Shown here piece after piece: positions 8,752 to 17,014 of a stretch of 64,000 bases of DNA (the stretch's first letter is position 1; the number at the start of each line of letters is the position of its first letter). This DNA is from Gemmatimonadota bacterium (lineage in GTDB: Bacteria > Gemmatimonadota > Gemmatimonadetes > Gemmatimonadales > Gemmatimonadaceae): NCBI GenBank assembly GCA_026387935.1, contig JAPLKU010000014.1, positions 62,001-126,000 of the forward strand, in the 5' to 3' direction. The notes beneath the pieces were generated by a model. The model was not told the DNA's origin, made no database searches, and was given only the letters and a program-made list of their open reading frames with translations. The position numbers were made by a program, and so were the translations under genes.

Positions 8752-9537
8752 TCATTGTGGCCGCGTGCCCAGCCGCTTCCATCTGACGTGCGCAAGCCAG
8801 TCGAGCGAGGTGGTACTGTCGGGGATGTAACTGTAGTACACAAAGATTGGACGACCGCGCACCAGCGAATCCGGGACGAATCCCCAGTAGCGACTGTCGA
8901 GCGAGTTGTCGCGGTTGTCGCCGAGTACGAAGTAATGACGTTGCGGCACGATGATCGGTCCCCAGTTGTTGCGTGAGGGATGATACGCTGCCGCTGCCCG
9001 TGCCTGTGGTACCAAAAACCCGCGTTGCCAATAAAAATCGTCGTCACTGGGGTCGAAGTTCGGTTCGAGGTGGCGAGCGTAGTTCTCCACCTGCCGTACG
9101 CCATTCCTTATCAGCACGCCTTTTTCCATGGCCACGGTGTCGCCAGGGACGCCGACCAGACGCTTGACGAGGTTCTTCGTGGGATCTTCCGGCCAGAGGA
9201 AGACGAGGATGTCGCCGTTCTTCGGCTGACTGATGGCCGGGAGCCGTTTGCCGCCGGTAAATGGCACCTCAGCGCCGTAGACCAGCTTGTTCACAAGGAG
9301 AAAGTCGCCAACCAGCAGCGTGCCTTCCATCGAACCGCTCGGAATCTTGAACGCCTCCACGAGGAACGCGCGAAGGACCAGAAAGAGCAGCACCGCCAGC
9401 GACACGGACTTCGCCCATTCAAGCAAGGCCCGACCAACTCGAGCGCCGAGCCGCGGGCCAGCGGGCGGCGCCAGCGCCGACGCCTGTTCAGTCGGCTCTG
9501 GCGACCCGCCCGCGACGGGATCGATGGGCGTGGTCAT
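8752..9537 (-). CDS. lepB: Signal peptidase I
   Basis: A 261-residue type I signal peptidase that cleaves Sec and Tat signal peptides on the outer face of the inner membrane. A cytoplasmic Pro-rich N-terminus is followed by one membrane helix (about residues 44-62). The catalytic Ser69 is in KIPSGSMEGTLLVGD, the general base Lys125 in NLVKRLVGVPGD, and box E appears as FVLGDNRDNSLDSRYWGFVP. It starts 6 nt after the aldehyde dehydrogenase stop, so it is co-transcribed. Many neighbours carry signal peptides ending A-x-A or A-x-A-Q, which are its expected substrates. Confidence 0.96.
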   Translation of the reverse strand: MTTPIDPVAGGSPEPTEQASALAPPAGPRLGARVGRALLEWAKSVSLAVLLFLVLRAFLVEAFKIPSGSMEGTLLVGDFLLVNKLVYGAEVPFTGGKRLPAISQPKNGDILVFLWPEDPTKNLVKRLVGVPGDTVAMEKGVLIRNGVRQVENYARHLEPNFDPSDDDFYWQRGFLVPQARAAAAYHPSRNNWGPIIVPQRHYFVLGDNRDNSLDSRYWGFVPDSLVRGRPIFVYYSYIPDSTTSLDWLAHVRWKRLGTRPQ

Positions 9538-9543
9538 GACTCG

Positions 9544-11022
9544 TTAATAGTTGTCTATCTGCGCGCGCTGCAAGCGGCCGCTGTAGTCCACATAGCCCAC
9601 CTTCGTTTCCGAATAGAACTCGTACACTTCCCAGCCGCCCTCACGGTGGCCGTTGCCCGTCTGTTTGACACCACCAAAGGGCAGATGCGCTTCGGCGCCA
9701 ATCGTCGGCGCATTGATGTAAGTAATTCCATTGTCGAGCTCGTTCAACGCGCGGAACGCCACATTCACGTCACGCGTGTATACCGAAGACGAGAGACCGT
9801 AGCGCACGTCGTTGTTCACCGTGAATGCCTCGTTCGTGTCCTTCACGCGAATCACCGACAGCACGGGTCCAAAAATCTCTTCTTGCTCCAGGCGAGACCG
9901 CGCGGCGACGTTCGTAAAGATTGTCGGCTTGTAGAAGTGACCGTTCTCGAGCCCGGCTGCGGTGGCGCGGCTCCCACCGAGTCGGAGTTCACACTCCGCG
10001 GCGCCAATCGCGACGTAGCGGTCGACCTTGCTCACGGCGTCTGCATTCACGAGCGGGCCGACATCGGTTCCCTTCTTGCGCCCGTCGCCGAGCACCAGGC
10101 GTTCGGCGCGCTTGGCGAGCATGTCCACAAACTCGTCGTGCACGCCGTCCTGTACGATGAGCCGGCTCGTGGCGGTGCAGCGCTGCCCTGTGGTGCCGAA
10201 GGCGCCCCAGAGAATCCCTTCAAGGGCCAGATCGAGGTCGGCGTCGTTGAGCACGATCATGGCGTTCTTCCCGCCCATTTCGAGCGAGAGCCGCTTATGC
10301 ATGCGCCCACAGGTCTCGCCGACAAGGCTGCCCGTGTCCGTCGAACCGGTGAATGAAATGAGGTTTACATCCGGGTGCGCGACGATGGCCGCGCCGGCCT
10401 CGCCCGCACCGTGCACGAGCTGAATCACTTCAGGCGGCAGGCCAGCTTCGAGCAGAATCTCCACGAGGACGGTGGCCGTGTGGGGCACATCCTCGCCCGG
10501 CTTGAGGATGACCGCATTGCCACAGACGAGCGCCGGGAAGCCCTTCCATGTCGGAATCGCGAGCGGAAAATTGAAAGGGGTGATGAGCCCCGCGATACCA
10601 ATCGGCCGGCGAAAGCTCATCGCCCACTTGTTCGCGAGTTCGCTCGGCACCGTATGCCCGAACAGTCGGCGTCCCTCGGTCGCCGCATAAAACGCCGTGT
10701 CGATCCCCTCTTGTACGTCGCCGCGGGTTTCGGCGAGCGGCTTGCCCATCTCGCGCGTCATCAGATCAGCGATTTCTTCCTTGCGCGCCGAGAGGAGTTC
10801 GCCGACGCGTCGAAGCACATCGCCGCGCGCCGGGGCCGGCGTGCGCCGCCACTGCTGAAAACCGCGCTGCGCGGACGCAACGGCGCGGTTGACATCGGCT
10901 TCATCCGATTTGGGAAATCGTCCAATCACGTCCCGCGTGTCGGCGGGATTGGTATTCTCGATATAGTTGCCTGCGACCGGCGGAACCCACGCGCCGCCGA
11001 TGAAGTTCGACCAGGATTTCAT
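9544..11022 (-). CDS. NAD(P)-dependent aldehyde dehydrogenase (semialdehyde type)
   Basis: A 492-residue ALDH-superfamily enzyme. It has the cofactor-binding stretch [30 protein letters not shown], the [13 protein letters not shown] loop, the general base in [11 protein letters not shown] and the nucleophile Cys in [15 protein letters not shown]. The sequence is closest in style to alpha-ketoglutaric semialdehyde or YcbD-like dehydrogenases, but the substrate is uncertain. The ATG at 11022 gives the normal N-terminus [12 protein letters not shown]; the frame is open upstream but covers a low-complexity spacer. It precedes lepB by 6 nt. Confidence 0.9.
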   Translation of the reverse strand: MKSWSNFIGGAWVPPVAGNYIENTNPADTRDVIGRFPKSDEADVNRAVASAQRGFQQWRRTPAPARGDVLRRVGELLSARKEEIADLMTREMGKPLAETRGDVQEGIDTAFYAATEGRRLFGHTVPSELANKWAMSFRRPIGIAGLITPFNFPLAIPTWKGFPALVCGNAVILKPGEDVPHTATVLVEILLEAGLPPEVIQLVHGAGEAGAAIVAHPDVNLISFTGSTDTGSLVGETCGRMHKRLSLEMGGKNAMIVLNDADLDLALEGILWGAFGTTGQRCTATSRLIVQDGVHDEFVDMLAKRAERLVLGDGRKKGTDVGPLVNADAVSKVDRYVAIGAAECELRLGGSRATAAGLENGHFYKPTIFTNVAARSRLEQEEIFGPVLSVIRVKDTNEAFTVNNDVRYGLSSSVYTRDVNVAFRALNELDNGITYINAPTIGAEAHLPFGGVKQTGNGHREGGWEVYEFYSETKVGYVDYSGRLQRAQIDNY

Positions 11023-11060
11023 TTGAGTAGGTAGTTGGTAGTGGGGAGTGGGTAGTGAAC
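11023..11060. repeat. Low-complexity GTAG-rich spacer
   Basis: The spacer between the small membrane protein gene and the aldehyde dehydrogenase contains near-repeats of GGTAGT / GGGTAGT / GGGAGT (plus-strand reading). A related A-rich version (AAGAAGTAAGAAGTAGG) stands at 56434-56450, before a terminator. No protein or RNA function can be assigned; slippage-derived filler is likely. Confidence 0.4.
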
Positions 11061-11092
11061 AGAACGACAACCGGAGCACCGCCGACATTCGT

Positions 11093-11536
11093 TTACGGGC
11101 AGGTCCAGTTGGCCGGGTGGCTTGCCGACGGAATCGCGTATCCGATGCGAGGCAGGACTTCGATGGAACCAAGAACCAGCCCCCAGACGACCAGTAACAG
11201 GGCGAGCGAATGTCCCTTGGCCGCGCGATGGCGCCAGGTCCACACCGCACTCCACACGCCGGCGCCGATCAGTGTCGCGACGGCGCCCATGTAGGCGGCG
11301 AGCCCAAGCCCGCAGCGGGCCGCGTAGGGCCAGAACACGATGGCCACGCCAAGGGCGACCGCCAGCGAGAGGCGCGCAAAGACGCCAAGTGTTGACGTTG
11401 TGCGCTGCGCGCCTTCAGCCGCGGCGCGCGCGCCGAGTGACTTTGCCGCCTTCGCCGGGAACATGGCTTCGTCAGACACCGATTCCATGGCGCTATCAAT
11501 CTTCTTCAGTTCGGCGTCCCAGTTTCGATCATTCAT
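11093..11536 (-). CDS. Hypothetical membrane protein (three helices)
   Basis: A 147-residue protein that I do not recognise. Residues 1-45 are a charged cytoplasmic-looking segment rich in Asp, Glu, Lys and Ala, followed by three hydrophobic helices (roughly 50-70, 76-100 and 108-132). The start overlaps the NtrX-type gene stop as ATGA, so the two are translationally coupled. A role in the signalling or envelope function of that operon is possible but unsupported by any motif. Confidence 0.6.
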   Translation of the reverse strand: MNDRNWDAELKKIDSAMESVSDEAMFPAKAAKSLGARAAAEGAQRTTSTLGVFARLSLAVALGVAIVFWPYAARCGLGLAAYMGAVATLIGAGVWSAVWTWRHRAAKGHSLALLLVVWGLVLGSIEVLPRIGYAIPSASHPANWTCP

Positions 11537-12900
11537 GCGTCGGCGCGCTCTAGCTTATGGCGCTCGATTTTCTTGTAGAGATTGGAGCGCGGCATCTGCA
11601 ACGCCCTCGATGTCTCAGCGACGTTCCAGTCATGCTCCCGCAACTTGGCGAGCAGAAACGACCGCTCGGCGGACAGCTTGAACTCTTCAAATGTGCGCGC
11701 TGACTGAATCGCACCGACCGTTCCCACATCGAGATTCCGCGCGCCGACCAGGCGGTCTACATCGGTGACTGTGACAGTCGGCCCAGTGCACAGGATCACC
11801 AATCGCTCGATCGTATTGCGAAGTTCGCGAACATTTCCGGGCCAGTCAAACGACGTGAGCCGCGCGAGCGCATCGGGAGAGATCGTCACGCGAGTGGCGT
11901 TCCCTTCGCGCGCCAGCTGGCCTGTAAAATGTTGCACAAGCTGCGGAATATCCTCGCGGCGTTCGCGGAGCGCTGGCACGTGCAACGGAAGCACGTTCAG
12001 GCGATAGAAGAGATCCTCTCGAAACCGTCCGGCGGCAATTTCATCCTCGAGCCGTTTGTTGGTTGCGGCGATGACGCGCACGTCCACGTGGCGCGGGTGC
12101 GTTCCACCAATGCGGGTGACTTCGCCTTCCTGCAACACGCGAAGCACCTTCGCCTGTGCCGCCACGGCCATGTCGCCGATTTCGTCGAGGAAGAGCGTGC
12201 CGCCGTCCGCCTGCTCGAACTTCCCCGGATGATCCTGCACGGCGCCGGTGAACGAACCCTTCATATGCCCGAACAGTTCGCTCTCGATCAGTTCAGAGGG
12301 AATCGCGGCACAATTCACCTCGACAAACGGCTTTCGTGCGCGCGCCGAGTTCTTATGCAGTGCGCGCGCGACGAGTTCCTTGCCAGTGCCGTTATCGCCG
12401 GTGATCAGGACGCGCGCCGGCGTCGCGGCGACACGTTCGATCTGCGCGATCAGATCGCGAATCCCGGCCGACCGGCCGACCATCTCGAAGCGCGACTCGA
12501 TGTGCTCGCGAAGCTGCGCATTCTCCTCGGTGAGATCGAGCCGGCCGAGCGCGTTGCGCAGCGTGACGAGGATCCGATCTGTGTCGAGCGGCTTTTCGAG
12601 AATGTCGTACGCGCCGAGCTGGGTGGCTTCGACCGCAGTCTGGATTGTGGCATGCCCGCTGATCATCACCACCACCTGGCTCGGATGGCGCTCGCGGAGT
12701 CGTTTGAGCGTCTCGATGCCATCCATGCCCGCCATTTTCACATCGAGAAAAACGAGGTGCGGCTGCCACTGCTCGGCTTCCCTCAGTGCCTCAGTGCCGC
12801 CAGATGCAGTTCGCGTTTCGTAGCCCTCGTACTCGAGCAGCTGGGTGAGCGCGGCACGAATGCCCTGCTCATCGTCCACGACGAGGATTCGCCGGCTCAC
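11533..12900 (-). CDS. Sigma-54-dependent response regulator, NtrX-like
   Basis: A 455-residue regulator. The receiver domain has acidic pocket D9/D10 and phospho-acceptor D53 (FLDVKMAGMDG). The AAA+ domain has Walker A GDNGTGKE (168-175), the sigma-54 contact loop GSFTGA (215-220) and Walker B LFLDE (236-240). A Fis-type helix-turn-helix closes the protein (NVAETSRALQMPRSNLYKKI). The GSFTGA variant of GAFTGA and the ELFGHMKGSF context are typical of NtrX. No kinase gene adjoins it; an NtrY-like histidine kinase lies at 42754-46410. Its target promoters are unknown. The start is GTG, overlapping the upstream stop (GTGA). Confidence 0.88.
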   Translation of the reverse strand: MSRRILVVDDEQGIRAALTQLLEYEGYETRTASGGTEALREAEQWQPHLVFLDVKMAGMDGIETLKRLRERHPSQVVVMISGHATIQTAVEATQLGAYDILEKPLDTDRILVTLRNALGRLDLTEENAQLREHIESRFEMVGRSAGIRDLIAQIERVAATPARVLITGDNGTGKELVARALHKNSARARKPFVEVNCAAIPSELIESELFGHMKGSFTGAVQDHPGKFEQADGGTLFLDEIGDMAVAAQAKVLRVLQEGEVTRIGGTHPRHVDVRVIAATNKRLEDEIAAGRFREDLFYRLNVLPLHVPALRERREDIPQLVQHFTGQLAREGNATRVTISPDALARLTSFDWPGNVRELRNTIERLVILCTGPTVTVTDVDRLVGARNLDVGTVGAIQSARTFEEFKLSAERSFLLAKLREHDWNVAETSRALQMPRSNLYKKIERHKLERADA

Positions 12901-13565
12901 TTGGCCGCCTTGTACAGCGTCACGCGGCCCGGGGTCACACGGATATCGGCGATCTCACGTGGGAGGGTCAGCACGATTGAGGCGGCATCCATCGTCTTGT
13001 CCTTGCGCGGAGCGAACCGCTGGACGATGACGCCGATCGCCGCTGACGGCAAAACAAGATTCTTGAGCGCGATTCGCTCGACCCGAAGCTGCGCGCGCCC
13101 GTTGCCAGCAATCTCGAGACGACCACGCACTTCAATCGGCTGATCGCCCTCGAGCACTCCAGCCAACGGGCCGAGTGCCGCTGCGCCGCCCAAGTCCTTG
13201 GTGTGAATTGTTCCGCGGATTGAAACCGTGTTTTCTCCGGCAAGCGCCTCGGCGCCGGCTTTGCCAGGCGCTGCGGGGCCCCATCCATGGAGCGCCGAGT
13301 CGAGTGCAAATGCCACGAGGTCGCCGACCTTCACGTTCAGAAAAGACGGGCCCGTGGGCTTCTTGAGCGTCGCAATCGCGGTGCGCGCGCGTTCGGCACC
13401 GGCGGGAGTAATCACTTCCCAGGCGGGCGCCGCCGCGACAACGGCCGGCTTCCATCCAAGCCTGGCCCGCACCTTTGGTTCCCAGTATCCGCGGGTGACG
13501 TAGCCCACCGCACCGACGACAATCAGCGCGGCCAACACAACGATCCGTCCAATGCAACCGAACAT
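12897..13565 (-). CDS. Hypothetical membrane-anchored protein
   Basis: A 222-residue protein with one N-terminal hydrophobic helix (about residues 5-24) and a soluble, probably periplasmic, remainder. I do not recognise the family. It overlaps larE upstream by 1 nt and the NtrX-like gene downstream by 4 nt, so it is an integral member of this operon. No cysteines or catalytic motifs stand out after the anchor. Confidence 0.65.
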   Translation of the reverse strand: MFGCIGRIVVLAALIVVGAVGYVTRGYWEPKVRARLGWKPAVVAAAPAWEVITPAGAERARTAIATLKKPTGPSFLNVKVGDLVAFALDSALHGWGPAAPGKAGAEALAGENTVSIRGTIHTKDLGGAAALGPLAGVLEGDQPIEVRGRLEIAGNGRAQLRVERIALKNLVLPSAAIGVIVQRFAPRKDKTMDAASIVLTLPREIADIRVTPGRVTLYKAAK

Positions 13566-14446
13566 CAGGCCTCCAGCACGTCGAGCGATCCCGCATCAGC
13601 CGGCTGATTGGTCATACCGGTGCGGAAGCCACGAAGGTCCAGCTCAACACGATCAAATCCCGCGCTCGCGATGGCCGCGCGAAGCGCTCGACGTGAGTCG
13701 CCCGCGCGCCAGGCGTCGAGCTCTGCGCTTCCGAGCTCCACGCGCGCCGTGTCCCCATGGTAGCGCACCCGGAGATCGCCGCGAATTCCAATGGCGCGGG
13801 CCGCGCGCTCCGCCGCCTCGACCTTAGCGAGTCGCAGCGGCGTCACGGTGATGCCCGTCGGCAGGCGCGAACTGAGGCAAGGCGACGAGGGTTGATCCCA
13901 GGTCGGCAAGCCGCGCCGCGCCGAGAGGAAACGGATCTGCGCTTTCGTCAGGCCCACGTCCGCGAGCGGCGATGCAACGCCCCACTCTGTCGCCGCGGCC
14001 TTGCCAGGGCGATGCCCGGTGAGATCGTCGGCATTCGTGCCGTCAACGACCGTCGCGATTCCGAGTTCACGCGCGAGCGGAGCAAGGTGCGACCAGAGTT
14101 CCGTCTTGCAGAAATAGCAGCGATTGGACGGATTCGCCGCGTAGCGCGGATCCTCCATCTCGTTGGTCGCCACTTCACGAACCGTGAGCCCAATCTGGCG
14201 TGCGACCTCGAGGGCCGCGGTCCATTGCGCTTCCGGGTATGACGGGCTGCGCCCAATGACTCCAATGGTCCGGTCTGGGCCGAGCGCTTCGAGGGCAGCG
14301 GCCGCGAGGTATGCCGAGTCGACCCCGCCGCTGTAGCCAATCATCACAGACCCCCGTGCGACAAGCCATGCCGTCAGCGCAGCTTCGCGCTCGTCGGCAC
14401 CATCGCTGGCCGTCGCCTCATTTGAGGTCGATTCGCGGGGCGTCAC
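13565..14446 (-). CDS. larE: ATP-dependent sacrificial sulfur transferase LarE
   Basis: A 293-residue PP-loop enzyme that supplies sulfur for the nickel-pincer nucleotide cofactor. The PP-loop is SGGVDSAYLAAAA. Three cysteines lie in NRCYFCKTELW and SSPCLSSRLPTG; the last matches the sacrificial cysteine of Lactobacillus LarE, and a three-cysteine set is known from LarE proteins that bind a [4Fe-4S] cluster, so this may be the catalytic cluster type (inference). GTG at 14446 is chosen: it has GGAG five bases upstream and follows a TATCTT box at 14476-14471, which lies downstream of the alternative ATG at 14530. No larB, larC or lactate racemase gene is in the window. Confidence 0.85.
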   Translation of the reverse strand: MTPRESTSNEATASDGADEREAALTAWLVARGSVMIGYSGGVDSAYLAAAALEALGPDRTIGVIGRSPSYPEAQWTAALEVARQIGLTVREVATNEMEDPRYAANPSNRCYFCKTELWSHLAPLARELGIATVVDGTNADDLTGHRPGKAAATEWGVASPLADVGLTKAQIRFLSARRGLPTWDQPSSPCLSSRLPTGITVTPLRLAKVEAAERAARAIGIRGDLRVRYHGDTARVELGSAELDAWRAGDSRRALRAAIASAGFDRVELDLRGFRTGMTNQPADAGSLDVLEA

Positions 14447-14470
14447 GGGCTCTCCAATGCTGGAATACGC

Positions 14471-14476
14471 AAGATA
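14471..14476 (-). promoter_or_regulatory. Candidate -10 box of the larE operon (TATCTT)
   Basis: TATCTT on the minus strand lies 24 bases before the GTG start of larE, with a GGAG ribosome binding site between. It is the likely promoter of the long minus-strand run and shows that the more upstream ATG at 14530 would be outside the mRNA. No convincing -35 box is visible. Confidence 0.4.
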
Positions 14477-14550
14477 ACGGGAACCTATTCGACGGTCTCT
14501 CTCCGGGGTATGGGTCAGTGAGCGTTGCACAACGCGCGCCGCTGATTAGG

Positions 14551-14726
14551 TTCGACAGACAATCGATGTTCATTGCGAACGCGGGACACGGAAGCCGGTT
14601 CGAAACCGGCGCGGCCCCGCCACTGTAACGGGTAGTACCAGAAGCAACGCCCCCTCAAGCAGCCACTGACGAGCGGTTTCACGACGTCGGGAAGGCGAGA
14701 CGGGCAGCCCGGAGCCAGGAGACGAC
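14551..14726 (+). ncRNA. Cobalamin (B12) riboswitch
   Basis: A class-I type adenosylcobalamin aptamer. The GGGACACGGAAGCCGGT segment begins the core, with a P3 stem GCCGGTT-CGA-AACCGGC at 14593-14609 followed by CGCGGCCCCGCCACTGTAA. CCACTGACGAGCGG and GGGAAGGCGA supply later stems, and the B12 box reads AGCCAGGAGACGAC (13-14 bases from 14713). A possible expression-platform hairpin CCCTC-GGGG-GAGGG lies at 14752-14765, between aptamer and start codon. It should shut off the TonB receptor gene when cobalamin is plentiful. It fills most of the 404-base gap between larE and that gene. Confidence 0.93.
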
Positions 14727-14850
14727 CCACGTTCGCGCCACGTTCACAGTTCCCTCGGGGGAGGGCTGGTGGCGTACGGTGCTTCGTCGGGATTCGCCCA
14801 CGAATTACCGAACGTTACGGGCTTCTTTCTTCGCGGAGAAAGGAGCCCTT

Positions 14851-16833
14851 ATGCGTTTCAACACTGCTCTGTTTCTCGCGTCGATCTCGGCGGTCACGCT
14901 GGCGTTGCCAGTGACCCGCAGCGGCGCACAATCACCCACGCCGGCTCAGCCGTCAGCGGCGCGCGACACGCTGTCGCCGGCGGTCATCACGGCCACACGA
15001 GTCTCCGTGTCGACCGTCGCGCCGACGGCGACCACCACAGTGCTACGTGGCGACGACCTTCGGGCGCGCGGTATCACACGAGTGCAGGATGCCGTGCGGC
15101 TCGTCCCGGGCGCGACGCTCGTCGCCAGCGGGCCGACCGGATCGCAGGTGTCGCTCTTCCTGCGCGGCGGCAATAGCAACTACGTGCGCGTGCTGATCGA
15201 CGGGGTGCCGATCAACGACGCGGGTGGCATTGTGGACCTCGCAAACATCACGACCGACAATCTCGATCGCATCGAAGTGGTGCGTGGTCCGGCGAGCGTA
15301 CTATACGGATCCGATGCGGTAACCGGCGTGATCCAGCTCTTCACGCGCGAAGGGCGCGGCGCGCTCAAAGTCCATGCGCTCGTTGGCGACGGATCCGAAG
15401 CATCCATGCGCAGCGAACTCGGGCTCTCCGGCGGCAACGCGACCGTGGGATACTCAATCTTCGGCGCGCACCACTCGACCGACGGGATGCTCGCGTTCAA
15501 CAACACATACGTGAACGACGTGCTGAGTGGTTCGCTGCGGCTCACACCCGATTCGCGGACGGATGCGAGAGTCTCCGCGCGGTGGTCCGGGGCGACCTAC
15601 CACTACCCCACCGAGTATGACGGGACGGTGGCCGATCATAACTCTGAACAAACCGATCATCGATTTCTGGTGAGTATCGATGCCGGACGCAAACTGACCG
15701 AGCGCGTCGAACTCCGCACCACACTCGCGTCGAATGAGTATTTGCCGCGCTCCAATGACGGACCCGACACGAAAGCCGATACGCTGGGCTTCTACGGGTA
15801 CTACTCTCGTTCGGCGCGCACGCGACGCAGCGCCGACGTTCGGCTCAACGCGCGGTTGAACGAGCGCGCCACCGTAACGGTCGGCGCCGAGTTCGCGCGC
15901 GACCGCGAGCAGAGCACATCGTTTTCTCTCAGTCAATACGGGCCCAGTGCCGGCAGGTTCGAGGCTGCGCGGCACAACACGGGCTGGTACGCCCAGGCGA
16001 TTGGCGACGCGACCGATCGCATGTCGTACGCCTTTGGCGCGCGCCTCGACCAGAATAGTGCGTTCGGCTCATTCAGCACCACGCGCGCGAGTGCGGCGTT
16101 CACGCTCGGACCCAGCGTGCGGGCGCACGTAGCGGTTGGCTCGGCATTCAAGGCGCCGAGTTTCTTCGAGAACTTTGCAGCCGGCTACACGGTCGGAAAC
16201 CCGGCACTCAAGCCTGAGCGGTCGCAGAGTGCGGAACTCGGCATCGACGCTTTCCTCGCCGACGGATTGGTCACGCTGAATGTGACTGCCTACCTGCAGC
16301 AATTCCGCGACGTGATCCAGTACTCCGGCACGACACCGAAGCGCGGCGCGCCGAACTACTACAACGTCGCCGGCGCCAATGCGAACGGCGTCGAGGTGGC
16401 TGCCATCTGGCGAGCGGCGGAGCACACCACCATCAACGGCACATGGGCGTGGACGGACACACGGGTGACTGAAGCGGGCTTCGACAAGTCGGCCGGTGCG
16501 AGCTACGTGAAGGGCGAGAAGCTGCTCCGGCGTCCGCCGCACACGATCACGCTCGGTGCCACGCAGTCGTTCGCGACCGGCGCCAGCATTTCGCTGACCG
16601 GCATACGGGTCGGTGCGCGAGACGATCGTGATTTCGCAGCCTACCCAGTCGTGGCACTCTCGTTGCCGGCGTATACCAAGCTCGACATCTCGGCGGTCGT
16701 GCCGGTCACGAGCGTGAACGGTCTGGCGATCGTAGCGCGCGTGGACAATGCACTTGGCGCGAAGTACGAAGAAGTTTCCCGCTATCGCGCGCCGGGCACC
16801 GTTGCATTCGTCGGAGTGCGGCTCGAGCGGTAG
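14851..16833 (+). CDS. btuB: TonB-dependent vitamin B12 receptor, BtuB-like
   Basis: A 660-residue outer-membrane receptor. A signal peptide ending S-G-A-Q covers residues 1-26. The plug domain has the BtuB-like AVITATRVSV start, VLIDGVPINDAGG, and RIEVVRGPASVLYGSDAVTGVIQLFTR; a beta-barrel of about 500 residues follows. The length is close to E. coli BtuB (614). The ATG at 14851 has AGGAG (14841-14845) at good spacing. The cobalamin riboswitch directly upstream makes cobalamin or a corrinoid the most likely substrate. No btuF, btuC or btuD genes are nearby, so the inner-membrane transporter must be elsewhere. Confidence 0.92.
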   Translation: MRFNTALFLASISAVTLALPVTRSGAQSPTPAQPSAARDTLSPAVITATRVSVSTVAPTATTTVLRGDDLRARGITRVQDAVRLVPGATLVASGPTGSQVSLFLRGGNSNYVRVLIDGVPINDAGGIVDLANITTDNLDRIEVVRGPASVLYGSDAVTGVIQLFTREGRGALKVHALVGDGSEASMRSELGLSGGNATVGYSIFGAHHSTDGMLAFNNTYVNDVLSGSLRLTPDSRTDARVSARWSGATYHYPTEYDGTVADHNSEQTDHRFLVSIDAGRKLTERVELRTTLASNEYLPRSNDGPDTKADTLGFYGYYSRSARTRRSADVRLNARLNERATVTVGAEFARDREQSTSFSLSQYGPSAGRFEAARHNTGWYAQAIGDATDRMSYAFGARLDQNSAFGSFSTTRASAAFTLGPSVRAHVAVGSAFKAPSFFENFAAGYTVGNPALKPERSQSAELGIDAFLADGLVTLNVTAYLQQFRDVIQYSGTTPKRGAPNYYNVAGANANGVEVAAIWRAAEHTTINGTWAWTDTRVTEAGFDKSAGASYVKGEKLLRRPPHTITLGATQSFATGASISLTGIRVGARDDRDFAAYPVVALSLPAYTKLDISAVVPVTSVNGLAIVARVDNALGAKYEEVSRYRAPGTVAFVGVRLER

Positions 16834-16841
16834 TCCTGGAT

Positions 16842-16872
16842 CCCGGGCAGCCCGCTTCGGGGGCTGCCCGGG
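16842..16872. terminator. Bidirectional terminator hairpin between btuB and comM
   Basis: A perfect 12-bp stem, CCCGGGCAGCCC (16842-16853) pairing with GGGCTGCCCGGG (16861-16872), with a 7-nt loop. It lies 9 bases after the btuB stop, in the gap where btuB and comM converge. The nearest T-run is 15 bases further on, so termination may be imperfect in the plus direction. The rest of the 181-base gap shows nothing else. Confidence 0.65.
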
Positions 16873-17014
16873 AGGGCATGCGCAAGTTTTTCGGCCTCCA
16901 GCGTCTCCGTGGCAACCCCAGCCAGTGAGACCCGCTACGAAAACGCGCGCCATATCAATCGCGGCAATCGTCCCGCCGAAGTGGGCTATGTACTGCCGTT
17001 GCCCAAGGGCACCG

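Noticed and set aside
14590-14610. tRNA-like T-loop GGTTCGAAACC
   Set aside because: It is the P3 stem of the cobalamin riboswitch; no cloverleaf surrounds it.
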